DNA from: Linepithema humile
Lineage: Eukaryota > Arthropoda > Insecta > Hymenoptera > Formicidae
NCBI RefSeq assembly: GCF_040581485.1
Contig: NC_090129.1
Coordinates: forward strand, 34,706,764 to 34,770,763
DNA length: 64,000 bases
Reading direction: 5' to 3'
Positions within the stretch are counted from its first letter, which is position 1. The number at the start of each line of letters is the position of its first letter. Below, in pieces: positions 1-12,595 of this stretch. Position numbers and translations under genes: made by a program. A model generated the notes under the pieces. That model did no database searches. It was not told where the DNA came from and was given only the letters and a program-made list of their open reading frames with translations.

Positions 1-1254
1 ATTCGAATTAGATTAAAATTACACATAAACGGATATTTTTTTTCATATTTGTTGTAGCATATATATTTTTTTGAAATAAAGATCAATGTGTTTAAATTTT
101 GTTGTTGTTTGTCTTAGAAAATATGCTTAGACGTACTAACATTATTTTATTCCAAATCATATTAAATTAAAAGCTTTAACTGATAATCATAGAAGTAATA
201 TATTTTTAATCGGTTTAGGATAACTATTAAAATAATCTTTACACAAATACAGTTAATAATTTATCAGTTATTAATCGTTTTATATCTGGTCATACAGTAT
301 AAAGAGAAAAAAGAAACACATTGAGAGAAGCACTAATAATGTCGGTAATTCTAAGACACGTGCCTTTGAGAAAATAAAAAAAGTTATACTTGTCATGGTG
401 TATACATTTTTCTACATTTTCAAACAGAAATATTTCACGTTTATAGTTACTAACCTCTACATATTAAAATCGTGTATCAATCAGAATACAGTAATTTGTA
501 ACAGTTAACAATTTCGAAAAAGAATAATACAATTAACACAACTTTAAATCGTGAATGCTAAACACTAACTTAACGGTGATCTTATCATTTCGAGATGTCA
601 CCGAACACTGAGATAGATTGTTAGTTGATACAATACTGTGATGATACGTACTGTGTAAACAGCTTTCAATAAGTAACTGAATAAGACACGCTTTACTTGT
701 TAGAGAAGCAAACGGGTTTTGGTATATTATTAGTTACAAACTCGAGCAGTTTGTAAAAGAATTTTATAAAAATAAATAAATCGGATTATAATAATTGGAT
801 AATAATAAGATAGTGTAAGAGTTAAAAATTGAGTATAAACTTCAAAGGAAAATTAAATAAATACATGCATTTGGCAAATACATTATTTGAATAAAGAAAT
901 ATACGTCTTTCTGTAAATCAAATATATTGTCTTAATACTTTTTACGTTTTTGATTTTATAAGAAAATCATAGATACAGTAAAATAACAGATACAGTAAAG
1001 ACATGTCACGAATTAAACAATTATACAAATTTATAATATGTATACTTATATAGGTATATGTTTTATCTATCTATACTTATAAAAATAAAGAAGAAAAAAT
1101 CTAAATCGTGTTCCTGTTCATTCCTGTTTATCCTTAAATACAAAATTAAGAATTTTGTGACTGTTTTATGACTAATTCGATCACATTTTTATTTGCGATA
1201 CATTGCGATCAAAACTGCTATTTGCATAAATCACATGCATTTTATTAATATTTT
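1..1254. other. AT-rich intergenic DNA, no gene seen
   Basis: I see no convincing exon on either strand. It holds AT-rich sequence downstream of the LITAF-domain gene. No tRNA-like or long palindromic structure was recognised. Confidence 0.5.
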
Positions 1255-1260
1255 TTTATT
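1255..1260 (-). other. Polyadenylation signal of the LITAF-domain gene
   Basis: AATAAA on the minus strand, about 53 bases after the TAG stop. A second AATAAA lies at 1241-1246. The position fits 3'-end formation of the LITAF-domain gene. Confidence 0.45.
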
Positions 1261-1312
1261 ATAATTGATTAAACACCGCAGTTTTGATTCTTGTTGTAGT
1301 TGTCCAATAATT

Positions 1313-2062
1313 CTAATTATTGGACTCTCCAAGATAATTCTTGCACTCCGGACAATAATGCTTCTGCACTTTGCAACTGTCTATACAATAAGGACACGGT
1401 GCGAAACAACAGAGTCTGAAAATAATGAGAATGTAAGAATAGAACTGACCGAGTTTTTTACTATATTAATTCTCGAAATATTTTAATTTAAAGCATGTTT
1501 AATATAAAATGTAATGGTAAGCTAAAAAATGTGGTTTTAATTAAACGTATTATTAATTGAATATTTTTCTATGCAAACGAATAATAAGCACGTGTATTTA
1601 GTAGCGCTGCGATGCCATAATTGTCATTACTTATATATTTATAAAGAAAATCAACATTTTTTATTTGCTCAAAATCTTACCCAAATACACAAAGAAGTAG
1701 CGCAAACATGTGCGTTTTTGAGTTTGGTCCTGATTCTACGCTGGTCATAATGTTGGCACGGCAATGTGGACAAATTAAATGCTGTGATTCCGAGCCGAAA
1801 ACTGTCGGCATAATGATCAAATCTACAATTAAATTAATAAAATTTTTGGCATATAATATACACTTTTTATAAAATTTAGAATTAATTTTTAATTATTTTA
1901 TGTGACAGCATAGCTCGTCATATTCTCCTCCACTCCTTCATTAACCCGGATTTTATATTTACTTTGTTGTGGGACAGGTTGTGGCTGTGGCATTTCTTGC
2001 GGCGGCGGTTGCGGATAAGGATATGGTGGTGATGTGTAACTGGGCGGATCCATTTTGCTCAT
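1313..2062 (-). CDS. LITAF-domain membrane-associated zinc protein
   Basis: Three coding exons at 2062-1963, 1801-1681 and 1415-1313 join through GT-AG introns (phases 1 and 2) into 107 codons plus TAG. Residues 1-33 are a Pro/Gln/Tyr-rich tail (MSKMDPPSYTSPPYPYP). The LITAF domain follows: a first knuckle CPHC near residue 45, a hydrophobic cysteine-rich membrane-contact stretch (FALLLCVFGLCCFAPCPYC), and the closing HYCPEC motif before YLG. In the family the two half-sites bind one zinc and the hydrophobic part inserts into endosomal or lysosomal membrane. The Pro-rich tail usually recruits trafficking proteins, and PPSY here resembles a PPxY ligand for WW domains. A second in-frame Met is at codon 4. 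The hydrophobic stretch is interrupted by an intron, as expected. Family assignment is firm; the exact orthologue is not. Confidence 0.88.
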
Positions 2063-3460
2063 TATCGACGCTGTTATCGTGACTAAAATTTAACTGTAAA
2101 AAATAGAAAAGAAATTTTAAATTGATGTGTCGTGTTAAGAATTTGGGTCACATGTTAAAACATTGGCATAACTGTAAAAATTTCATAGATTGCGTTAATA
2201 TTTGTTTTCAATGTTCATGCAAAATCTACGGAGAATTCTTCACTTCATTTAAGACTGAATTTTAAATTTTATATTGAACATTGCGTATTGCAGCACTTGT
2301 TAAGACGTTTGACGAAGAAGAAACTTTGTCAGTCCAATCCAATTTTTTATATATACGAACAAAGATAAATTTGAAACAACCAATTAAAAATTGCTATAAA
2401 CTTTGAGCTCAAAATCATTGACACATACAAATATACATATATCTTACCACCTGATAAAATGCACTCTTACAGGAAAACACTGTCGATAGAAACTGATACG
2501 GATATTTTTTGGATTAAGAACACTCAAAAATGATCTCTCAATGATATAGGTGTATCTTTATCGATTTTATGCGCATATTCTAAATAAATTAAAGTGTTTT
2601 TCAAAGTAGATAATTTTAAAGAAAGAATAATTTCTACATAAAATTAATTAATTAATTTTCTATTAATACATTTGATATTTTCTTTGCAAAACTGATAGTT
2701 TCTAAGTAGCATAATGCTTGTTAATATTCAATATCGATGTTATTACATTTGCACACATGTATGTACATGTATACGTTTATATATAATAATATCTCGCTGA
2801 GTTATCATCTTTATCACAATTTGCGGAATCTGTAACGTATTTTACATTCAATAACTTCATGATCCTCTTTCGACGGAATACTTTTAATCAGATTTTAATG
2901 ATTAAGAGATAAATGATTAAGAGAAAATGTACTACTTGTTATATAAAAAATTTATTTAAAAAGTAAACTAAGTTAACAAAAACCAACAGGTAGTTATCAC
3001 TGCGCGATACAATGGCTATAGGTTTATATTAATATACATATAGCTAAAAAAATTATTAAAACTTATAATTTTTAAATTTAAGGTAAATATATTTTTCACT
3101 TGAAGTCTTATCAATGGACATAAAAAACGTAGAAATGATTACGTGAATCGCATATATCAGTGTATTGCAAAATCGACGATATCTGTAGGTTATCGATTAT
3201 CATTCTCATTTTTTCAGTAATTACTGAAAAAATAAGACATTGAATAACAATAATTGCATTTTGGTGCTTATCAATGGTGTCTTTTTGTCTTTTAGTACGT
3301 ATTGAAAAAGACAATTTTTGTTTCAAACAGCTAATAAAATTCAAAATGCTATTGTCAGGACATAATAATATTTGTATTTTGGCTCTTGTCAACCGTTTTC
3401 AATAATTTTGAATTTTCAATACGAGAGAGCCTGTTCTAGTATTTTAATAAAATTGATATT
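2063..3460. other. Intergenic or 5' region of the LITAF-domain gene, no exon assigned
   Basis: AT-rich. The sequence directly upstream of the first coding exon ends in a plausible splice acceptor near 2080, so that exon may carry a little 5' UTR spliced from further upstream. An open frame at 3111-3392 contains a short OR-like string (MIIDNLQ), but nothing around it supports a receptor exon. Confidence 0.35.
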
Positions 3461-3821
3461 AATAATGATTAGGGAGCGGATGTTTGTGCACGATCCCGTA
3501 TCGCGCGCAGAGAACCGCTGCGTGCGAGTAAGTCGAGTACTCGCTGAGGTAGCATTTCTCGAGAAAACCCGATTATCAATTCATCTGAATTCAATGGGTG
3601 CGTTCGGGGAGCGCGCTATCAGCGCTATTGTGTCATTCTATCCTTGTTTTATGTCTAATGAGCAATAAAGATAGAATGACGCAAATAGCGCTAATAGCGT
3701 CTCCCCGAACGCACCTAATATATCTATCGTGTATAATGTGTATACTCGACTCACTCGCACGCAGCGGTTCTCTGCGCGCGATACGGGATCGTGCACGAAC
3801 ATCCGCTCCCTAATAATGATT
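3461..3821. mobile_element. Foldback MITE with 10-bp target duplication
   Basis: A palindromic element of 341 bp (3471-3811) is bounded by AATAATGATT on both sides (3461-3470 and 3812-3821). Its ends are AGGGAGCGG and CCGCTCCCT. The outer arms match for about 60 bases. A second inverted pair inside (about 3597-3717) flanks a short AT-rich loop, so the element is nested. It is far more GC/CpG-rich than its surroundings. No transposase frame is present, so it is non-autonomous. The 10-bp duplication is unusual for hAT (8 bp) or mariner (TA), and the superfamily is left open. Confidence 0.85.
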
Positions 3822-5410
3822 ATGTTTGTTTTAATTTCCTAATTTTTCTGAGGATTTTTTTTGACATCCTAATCTAGCATTTAAATGCATCATTAAAATA
3901 AAGCTCAAGTAAGAGCTTTTTTATTAATAAAACTATGAATGAAATGCATTGTTCAATCACGTATTTATTGTGAAGAAATTTAAATGTCTCGAAAGAGAAG
4001 CGTAGGCGGAACATGATTCTACGCAATGTATTCAATATGTACGCGCTTATTAGATACGTAACACGAGTGATTCACACGTTTGCACAAATTTCAATGCTCT
4101 ATTAATACCGTATCAGTGGATATCGATAACGTAAGCCGAACGATTACGTCATCATACCTCGTATTTAGTAGAATATTACTATCAGGCGTAAAAAAAATGA
4201 TCATAAGCATTAATGTGTCTTAATTTAGTAAAATAAATAAACAATTGGTAAAAATATTATTTAATAAAGTTATTGATTAATAAATATTAATTGTAATTGG
4301 TAAAACTATTGTTGCAAAAATCTAATAGGTATTTTTTATATATCGAATATGTGCTAAATAAAAATTAAAAAAACCCTCTGGCACTCTAAAAATGAAAAAA
4401 GTTCGATCTTTCGTGTATGATCATTGAATCCATTATTTTCCATCTGCATGCGATGTGGGAATAAAGTTAAACACATCTAACATACGTTTGATTCAAGGTG
4501 AACGCAACATCTAATGTTAGGTGAAATATTCATTAAAAGTCTTAAAGATTTGCAGAAAGAAAATTGTTTTAAATTTCGTATCTTTGTCTGTACTTTCGTA
4601 AAATTCATATCACGAGCATACGCCAAACGTGTCCTTCGAAAAATCGATTTTATCATGGTCGAGTGAAATAACCACTCTACATGCCTCACTTTTAGTAAAC
4701 TATCGGCCACGAGATAACCGATAAGAAACACCTATCACGCCTCTCTTTGCGTTAATAGCATGACAATCAATATTATTGTACTTTCACTTTCTATCTTTTG
4801 TTTCCGTTATCTTCTACCTTTTACATTTCTCCTAAATCTTATTAAGTAAATTTCTTCTCAATCACAACGTTTATGGATTCTTTTTTAACCAGCACATCAC
4901 GTTTTATCGTGCTATTCAAATTGCGGCAATAAAGATTATCAAGAATGACGACATTGACTACGTATATAAATTCGTCGACACCAAATCAATTATTCAGAAT
5001 TCACAAACAGAAGAAGTTTTCTATTTAAATTTATTAAATTTATTTTCCGTTTTAACAAAATTGATTTAAAAAAAATATCAGAGCTATACGCTATTGCAAG
5101 TCACAATCTCAAGTACGCCTTGATAGAAAATTAAAATGTCAATCATTTATGTTTTATAAAAATTAACTATTTATAGAATTTTAATTTTCTTATAGTGACT
5201 CAATTTTTAACCGAAATCTTGATTATAAAACTTATGATTTATTTTCACTCTAAGATGCAATCTCCATTTTAATGGTTTTTTTTTTCAAACACAAACTATT
5301 CTTTCGCGATAAAAGTCAAAGTTTTTTTCTTTATTTAAAGAACAAAATTGTCTGATTGCTCGCAAAATTACGCACTATAAGGCTCTTGGTCTGTTGACAG
5401 TTGCACGTAC
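3822..5410. other. Intergenic DNA, no gene assigned
   Basis: AT-rich with scattered short open frames (for example 4477-4731 minus). None has splice context, codon pattern or similarity that I recognise. Confidence 0.35.
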
Positions 5411-5640
5411 CTGTTGCGCTTGTGTTTAGAGAACGTTTATTAGAGGACGCCAACACGCGGATGGTAATCACGGTGCGACGGCAAACTCAGACTATTACGG
5501 TTTGCTCCACGTACACGCGCACTTTGTTGATTCTGGATTCCTCGAGTGCGACCGAGTGAAATATGAATCGCGTGAACTTACACGGGTGGGAGAAACACAG
5601 TGACGAGTGACAAGCCGACGCCAGCGCTGCTGAAGCAAAT
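5411..5640 (-). other. Possible non-coding first exon or CpG-rich promoter
   Basis: A block clearly richer in G+C and CpG than its surroundings ends on the minus strand in a good splice donor (CAACAG then GTACGTG, boundary at 5411). No Met-started protein is evident. It could be a 5' UTR exon for the LITAF-domain gene about 3.3 kb downstream on the same strand. This is inference from composition and one splice site. Confidence 0.3.
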
Positions 5641-7325
5641 AATCGGTGACAAGACAGTTAAAAAAAAAAATTGGGGCACTATACAAAATAGCAACGCATT
5701 GTAAATAACTGACATCTTCTACAGGGAAACAAAAAAAATTATTTATATATATTGCAAGTAACAAAAAAGAAAAAAGAAAAAGTGCAGTAAGATTTAAAGA
5801 TTATTCATGTTTCTCAGTTCTAATTGAACTGAATAATTTGTTGCTTGGAAATTAATGTAATAAATCAAATATCCAAAAATTATACAATTATGTCATTCAA
5901 TTCGCAGTTTTTTTTAAACACTAATCTCAATTCCAGGATATTACAAATTCACGGAACCGCAATGTCTGTGGAAGTATGTCTTAATGTCTCTTGTGGAATT
6001 ACCGATGACGAATTATTTGTCCGCAACTTGTACAAGTGCAAAGAGATAACGCAGTGATAAGATAGTGTTCTTAACAGAAACGGAGAATTATTGTAATCTA
6101 TTTTAAAAATTATTAAAGTGTTATGTGTAACAGATAATAGCGAACAATAAAAATAACAATGAGAATAAGATTAAAATCCTTTTTAAATGTCAATTTAAAA
6201 AATCGTAATTCCAATCTTATCTTTATCTTGTTCATGTATATTTCTGACTACAATGTTTTGTGGAATCAGTAGCAAATTCTTCTTTTCGCATTAATTCTTC
6301 TTATTATGTTATATCTAAAAGAATAGAATTAAATTAAAACCAATATTAAATTATATAAACAATAATTATATCAACAAACATATTAAATTATAAAAATATT
6401 TCACACGTTTTATATTTCAAATATATTTTTAATATCCAGGAAAACAGAAAATGGTAAATACATTGTGCGTACATAATTATAAATATAGAGAACATAGCAG
6501 ACAATATAAAAATGAATAAAGTTCCTTAATCTTTACTTGTTTCCTCTTCTTACATTCATACATATTATTATCTGTACTGTACAGACTGTACATTTGAACA
6601 TCTAAACGCATGTGCTTTTAGTGTAATGCTTTATTTGTGCAAGAAATTTCTTTCATTTTTCGAAAAAAATCTTGCTGTTTGCCCACCCGAAGTTTTCATT
6701 ATCTTTGTCATCGATAAACTGCAAACTTACTGTAAAAATAAATGTTTCAAAGTTTATCGATGCAAAGAATTAAAAAGAATACAAAATTTGTAGAAAATTG
6801 TTCAATCTTGCCTAACCAAAAATCCTATCTAATAAAAAATCCTATCTAACAAAATAATTCTATCTATAAAATCCTACCTAATAGAAGATCTAAATACTTC
6901 AAAATTCGTATAAATTGAATGAGCTGAGAAACACGGATAAAAATAACAATGTAATGATTTAACAAGCAACGATTTAATTTTAAAAGTTATCGATTTAATT
7001 TCACATTATACGCACTTCCGTGTGCACATCTCTCACTTGAGAGAATTCCGAAGATAACCACCTTGGTGTTTTTCATGTTTTTGCTTAGCGCAAAACTCAG
7101 TTCAGTTACCGATTTGCATCGAAAATCCGAGAGCGACTGTCTCGACGTTTTTCACAAGACGCATAGGGCAGAGCTCGGCTCAGTTTCCGCTATTTGCGTC
7201 CGCAATTTGTGTTAATAGTCGACAATTATTCAATGATCGATCGTATCAACGTTATTTCAAGATTCGTGCTTGACCATCATCGACGGGACCGCGAATTTCG
7301 AATTTCCGTGCTCGACCATGAAATA
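5641..7325. other. Intergenic DNA, no gene assigned
   Basis: AT-rich. An open frame at 5845-6057 plus has no recognisable domain. The part from about 7010 to 7320 is less AT-rich and has loosely repeated words, such as TTTTTCA followed by GC-rich text and a TGCTTGACCAT / TGCTCGACCAT pair. It may be regulatory, but I can support no specific call. Confidence 0.3.
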
Positions 7326-7769
7326 AATTAAGCCAGAGATGGGAATTAGTTGCAACTTTCGGCTCGATTTCCTGATTGACGCCTCCTGCTCCCTCCTTGC
7401 CGCTCGCATGCTAACAACAAGTCATCAAACGCACTAACAACGCCCATAAGTAAGGTGCGCGATACTCAATCTCAGAAATGTCCAAATCACAAATGCAACA
7501 AGATAATAAATATGGGATAAATATAGATTTCCACATTACCTGTGAGATACTATTGTTGAAGTACGCGTTAATAATTGTCTCATATTTATTATCTTGTTGC
7601 ATTTGTGATATGGACATTCCTGAGGCTGAGTATCGCGCACCTTAGTTACGGGCGTTGTTAACGCGCTTGGTGACTCGTTATTAGAATGCGAGCGGCAAGG
7701 AGGGGACAGTGGGCGTCAATCAGAAAATCGAATCAAAAGTTGCAACTAATTCCCATCTCTGAATTAAGC
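7326..7769. mobile_element. hAT-like foldback MITE
   Basis: The element spans 7334-7761 (428 bp) with terminal inverted repeats beginning CAGAGATGGGAATTAG and ending in the complement. It is flanked by an 8-bp direct duplication AATTAAGC (7326-7333 and 7762-7769). An 8-bp duplication with CAG...CTG ends is the hAT signature. Almost the whole element is an imperfect palindrome, with arms meeting near 7545. It has no transposase and would need one in trans. Short open frames inside it are side products of the palindrome. Confidence 0.87.
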
Positions 7770-8758
7770 CATGGAACCACGGATGTATGGATAAACTAGG
7801 GAAGATTATGAAGAAATTCGCATATAGCAAAAATATATTGTTGATTTAAAAGCTTTTAATCGCAAATGTACGCTGTTCCATTAAATAAATTATCTTAAAT
7901 GTAATATTAATTTTTATTTTATGTTTCTGTGAAACATACTGAATAAAAATGAACTTATAAATATGTAAGAATTATTTTTTATTTTGTCATAAAAAAGTCT
8001 ACACATGTTCCGAATAACCCAATATATCTAACTTGGTCTGATTAGTTATTCATAAATATATATACATATATATATATTTTATGAACATATCATGGAAGAA
8101 TATAAATAAAAATTTAAATATATTTATATTTATATTTATATAAAACTGATATTTTATATGAAAATTTGTATATTCTATAGACTTATTTTATTTATTTTTT
8201 CTTCTTCATATATAGTTTTTAAATAATACAGCAATAAATTTGAGAATTTGAAAACTGAGAATAAAATAAATGTGTAATTAATTATGTATATAAATAATAG
8301 AATCTATCATATTAAAATTCGTATCTTTATGTGTTCATATTTCATATTCAAGTATGCATTGTAATATTACCAAGACTAAATATATTGAGCAACTAATCTA
8401 AGTTCTAATCTATCCATTTTAAAACAATTGATTTATGAAATGATGTATTTTAATTTGATATTATTGATACAATAATACTTGTATTGTATTGTATGATCTG
8501 CTTTTTATTGTGTATTAAAATTTATCATATTCTATTAAATTCATGTATATGAGAGTAAGAAAAAAGTGAAGAGACTAATGTATTAACAATCAGAAATATA
8601 CATAAAACATGCGATAAATACTAAGTTTACTAGAATAAGAAATAACTTTTCTTGCAAAAATTAATGTTTTTACAATTCAAAATACTTAAAAAATTCACGG
8701 AAGCACAAGACTTTTAAACAGTCAGTATTATATTAAATTAAAATGCAAATTCACTCAC
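7770..8758. other. Intergenic AT-rich DNA
   Basis: No exon, RNA gene or structured repeat recognised, apart from a short TA-rich run around 8055-8080. Confidence 0.4.
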
Positions 8759-8809
8759 CGCACGATGCGCAGCAACGGAGTTGCTGTTTTGTTGTACTGC
8801 AAAGTTAAT
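8759..8809 (-). other. Candidate small exon flanked by splice sites
   Basis: A 51-base segment is preceded on the minus strand by a good acceptor (TTACAG) and followed by a strong donor (GTGAGTG). It is open in one frame, but joined to the candidate upstream exon ending at 9138 that frame hits a stop. If real, it is probably untranslated. It may belong to a 5' extension of the LITAF-domain gene or to a non-coding transcript. Confidence 0.3.
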
Positions 8810-9137
8810 CTGTAACATACAAAAATAAACTTGGATTAGAAGTGCGTTTAAAATAATTAATACTTGAGAAATATTAATTGCACACAATAATTATATTATT
8901 TTAATTTTATCTATGCAATTATCTAAACAAAGAAATATCAAAAAAATGTTTAATTAATAATTTAAAAATTTAAGTAATTTTTAAAAATTAATGCAAAAAT
9001 TCAAAGTAACTTCCCGATCGGTCCAATAAATATAAATATTTAAAAAATTTTATGTTTGCTACATTCCATATTATTTTATCTGCAACATTATGCAAAAAAT
9101 ATATAACAAATGAATGATTATGATTACTCACTCTTAC

Positions 9138-9550
9138 GTTGCTCCGTTGGCGCCCGATGCTTCACCTGAGCCTCCTCCTCCTCTGAGTGGTCTTCAAGAA
9201 ATTCACTCGCGTCGCGACGCACGCCTTGAACGCGTTTTAAATACAAAAGTCGCGCGACCCTTTAAACGACACTCCCGATTTTTATTACGACGCATTTTAT
9301 TACAACGATCACACGATATTTTACACACTCCCGACGCGATTTTGTCGTATGAGGACAAAAGTACAAGTCGAATATCGCTTGTCACACGGAATACGCGTTC
9401 GACACTCTGCGCCGAACAGTATGTACGCAACAGGTAATGATGGAAAAAGGGGAGAAAAGCGGAAAACTGTAAGGGAAAGTAGTAACGATAGTGGGGGGAG
9501 GGATAACTCGATGCGTGAACCCGTACGAGTGCCGCCGTGCGACTGGTAGG
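9138..9550 (-). promoter_or_regulatory. CpG-rich candidate promoter and first exon
   Basis: A relatively GC- and CpG-rich island of about 400 bases in AT-rich DNA ends on the minus strand at a strong donor (GAGCAAC then GTAAGAG, boundary 9138). Near the donor a frame reads through an acidic stretch (HSEEEEAQ), but a stop lies upstream and no Met fits. Open frames on both strands are typical of CpG-rich sequence. I read it as a promoter with a non-coding first exon. Confidence 0.3.
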
Positions 9551-10439
9551 GGACAAAATACCGCAGGATATTTAAAGGACTTGCGCAGACTTAAAAGGTA
9601 ACATGCGCAGAAAAGATACATGGGTAATGCGAAGTAAGAATAACTTATGATAGCAGGATAGAAAGAGATAATGAAAAAATAAAATGCGTAAACAGCGTGA
9701 CCAAAACAACCCCTAAACGCTACGGTAAGCCTTGCTCTCTCTACATAAACACAACATAAAATATTTTTCACGTTACAAAATTCATTACAAAATAATTTTA
9801 ATTTCGACAAATAAATTACTATTGTAATCTTAAATTCATATCGTTACTTCTTCAGATAAAAAATATTAACGCAACGAATTCAATATACGCAATATTTAAA
9901 ATTAATCTTTGCGGTACAAAGTAAATTTTTGCAATGTAACAGTAGAAAAAAAAATTGCAAAATTAATATATTAAGTAATATTTCTAAAAATACGGGACGT
10001 TTATTTGGTCTTACTAATTTACTTATTCTATAAGATTTCGACTTTTCTCGATTTCGCTATATGCTTGAGCCACATCAGCACACACATCATTCAAATATAT
10101 AAAATTCAAAGAGTTCACCGCAGCTAGATTCCGAGATATCACACGCTTGTGATCTTGTAGTGGAGTAAAAAGATAGAAACTGAAACAAATAAAAAAAAAA
10201 CATAAGTAACAGGGCCGCAATTATAGCCATTGTCTACATTTATATTTTTAGTGAGTTGAATACCTTAATCCTTGAGTTCCTTTGGTTTTTTTTCATTTCT
10301 GAAAATTAGCGTGCATCCCTGTTATTCATATTTTATAAAAGTATATATCACAATTGTCACGCAACAGTTTTTGTAGTAAAATTTTCACCTACAACATAAT
10401 AACGTTTAGAATTTTAATACCACTTTTATTACCTTCTTC
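9551..10439. other. Unassigned region with one open segment
   Basis: On the minus strand, 10190-10023 follows a good acceptor and is open to a TAA stop, with a C-terminus reading NDVCADVAQAYSEI. This faintly recalls insect gustatory receptors but is too short to call. The rest is AT-rich without features. Confidence 0.25.
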
Positions 10440-10800
10440 TAAGCGAATAACATCTATTTCAAAGTTGCGCGATATACTTTGAAATTTTAGCCGCTTGGTG
10501 GCTGTTATCTTATACTCTACAATGATCAAGTCAATAATTTAGAATTTATATTAAAGAAATCTCGTATCAGGAATTTAAGAAATTTAAAAATCTTACGATT
10601 TTATTTTTTAAATATTAATGCGTAAAATTCGTGATTTGGTATTTCAAGAAAATTAAATTAAGAATATGAGTATATACATATATACATAACATATATTGCT
10701 GCGGTGTTTCTCGAAAGCGATCGTGCTCAATTTGATGTCTTTATATAAGAGGATCCACTACAGAGAATCTGAATAGTCTAATACTTCTCTGGGAAAGAAT
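10440..10800 (-). repeat. Duplicated segment, copy 1
   Basis: Diverged direct copy of 11850-12250. Both contain, in order on the minus strand, a TATA-like box (TATATAAAG, about 10738-10746), GAGAAA-AC about 35 bases later, and 250 bases further a strongly conserved block around GCCACCAAGCGGC then AAATTTCAAAG. The conserved block sits between a possible acceptor and donor here. The function is unknown. It may be a duplicated promoter and first exon of a lost or unrecognised gene. Confidence 0.5.
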
Positions 10801-11849
10801 CTAAAATAGCAGCTGGAGTAGAATCTCTTATCTGTCATAAGAATTAGCTATTATTGATTTATTTATTAAAAACATGCCATATAAATGGCGTGCTATAGAT
10901 GAGTGATAGCTAGTCAAATGTTCCAAATTCCAAAAATCAGGCAGCTCTAGTATCGTACCATACAATAAAATATAACAGAAGAAGTAATATTGACTATTTT
11001 TTTCTACAATTAAAGAAATTTTTAACATTTTGTTAATATTTTTAGTTTAATTGTTAATTGTTAATACATATAATTGCACTTTCTTGCACGAATTATATAG
11101 TCCATTTTTATTCTTTTTTAGTAAATCACAATTATACTTGAATTATATCCCGAAATTGCGATTAATAATATAGTAATAAGACTAATAATTTTATATACAT
11201 TTATTAGCAACGTTGTATTTTGCATTATTAATTAACTGTTATTTACAAAACTGTCCTCATTAATTTGGCGAGTCTATAGTGATGGAGTTCATAATCTCCA
11301 AGATGTTAAATGCAAAGAGAGAATCAAATAATACTTACTTTATTAAAAGTCAAAATATAATTTCTTATATAAAAAAGAAACAATATTGCAATTTAGCGAT
11401 TTAAATAATTTAATAAAAATAAGAAGAAACATCGATGTAGGTCTTTTGATAAAATGATCGGATAATTGCATCACTGGTAAACCTTAAAGCACGATCTTGA
11501 AATTTCAGCAGAAATTAATAGATATTATTCAACACGTTTATTATCACATGTCTACGATATACGACAGCGACGTACGATGTACGATGTAAGACAACGCTTT
11601 CTATGGTCGTAGGTCACTAAACTTCACGTACACAATCAATAGGTTTCACGATTATAAGAATGAGATAACATATTATTTGCGTGAAAACAATCACGTTATC
11701 TACCGTCGATGATATAAGTGATAGTGAATTTCTTTATCATTATATTAAATTATCATTATTTATTCACGAAATTCTTAAAGCGAGTTAATTTAATGAAAAC
11801 AAATTACTTAAATAGTGAACAAGTGAGATTCTTTGTTCAACGTGGAAAA

Positions 11850-12250
11850 CAATAATTCTATCCCAAAATGTGCGATACTTTCTACTTTGAAATTTTGGCC
11901 GCTTGGTGGCTATCATCTTGTGATCTATAAGAATCACTTAGATCGATAATTAAGAATTTGTATTAAACAAGTCTTCTGTAAATCACAAATTGATATCTAA
12001 AATGTTTCTATCAAGAAAATTTGTAAAGTATAACGATTTTATTTATTAAATATTTGCTCATGTGACAAAATAATGATTAAGTTTAACATAAAATTGGGGA
12101 AAATTATGAGTAAGAATGTGAGTATATTGCTCTAGTATTTCTCAAGAGTGATTATGGTCGATACGATTTCTTTATAAGAACGGGATATCGACAGATATAT
12201 CGGATCCTTTAAAGGATCTGATAGTCCGACGCTTCTCAGGAAATTTCTTC
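11850..12250 (-). repeat. Duplicated segment, copy 2
   Basis: Second copy of the 10440-10800 segment, about 1.4 kb away in the same orientation. The TATA-like box here reads TTATAAAG (about 12170). The conserved GCCACCAAGCGGCC block is kept, but the putative exon's frame and donor differ. Confidence 0.5.
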
Positions 12251-12362
12251 TCTACACATGGATACTTGGACCAGATAACTTAACAAACTCAAGCAAGCTG
12301 TGATATGTGTGTTTTATGGTACAAAACTTTAGTACAAAACTAAAACTAAAACTTTAACCAAT

Positions 12363-12471
12363 CTAATATATTAATACAAAATTAATATATTGACACAAAA
12401 TTAATATATTAATACAAAATTAATATATTGACACAAAATTAATATATTAATACAAAATTAATATATTGGCA
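12363..12471. repeat. Minisatellite, 19-bp unit in 38-bp pairs
   Basis: About six copies of a 19-base unit in which TTAATACAAAATTAATATA and TTGACACAAAATTAATATA alternate. This gives a higher-order period of 38 bases. Confidence 0.85.
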
Positions 12472-12531
12472 CTAAAAACATATTAATCCAATTAATCTAA
12501 TCATCCGTTTATTCCACATATCTATTAAATT

Positions 12532-12536
<5 letters not shown>

Positions 12537-12595
<59 letters not shown>

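Noticed and set aside
1265..1486. Plus-strand open frame of 73 codons
   Set aside because: It is antisense to the third exon of the LITAF-domain gene, whose minus-strand frame has the zinc motif and splice support.
3111..3392. Possible OR fragment with MRMIIDNLQ on the minus strand
   Set aside because: Only one short string resembles exon 2; the residues before and after do not align with any receptor here, and no splice sites fit.
9203..9810. Overlapping open frames of 107-142 codons on both strands
   Set aside because: CpG-rich sequence is open in several frames. The predicted proteins show no domain and none has splice context.
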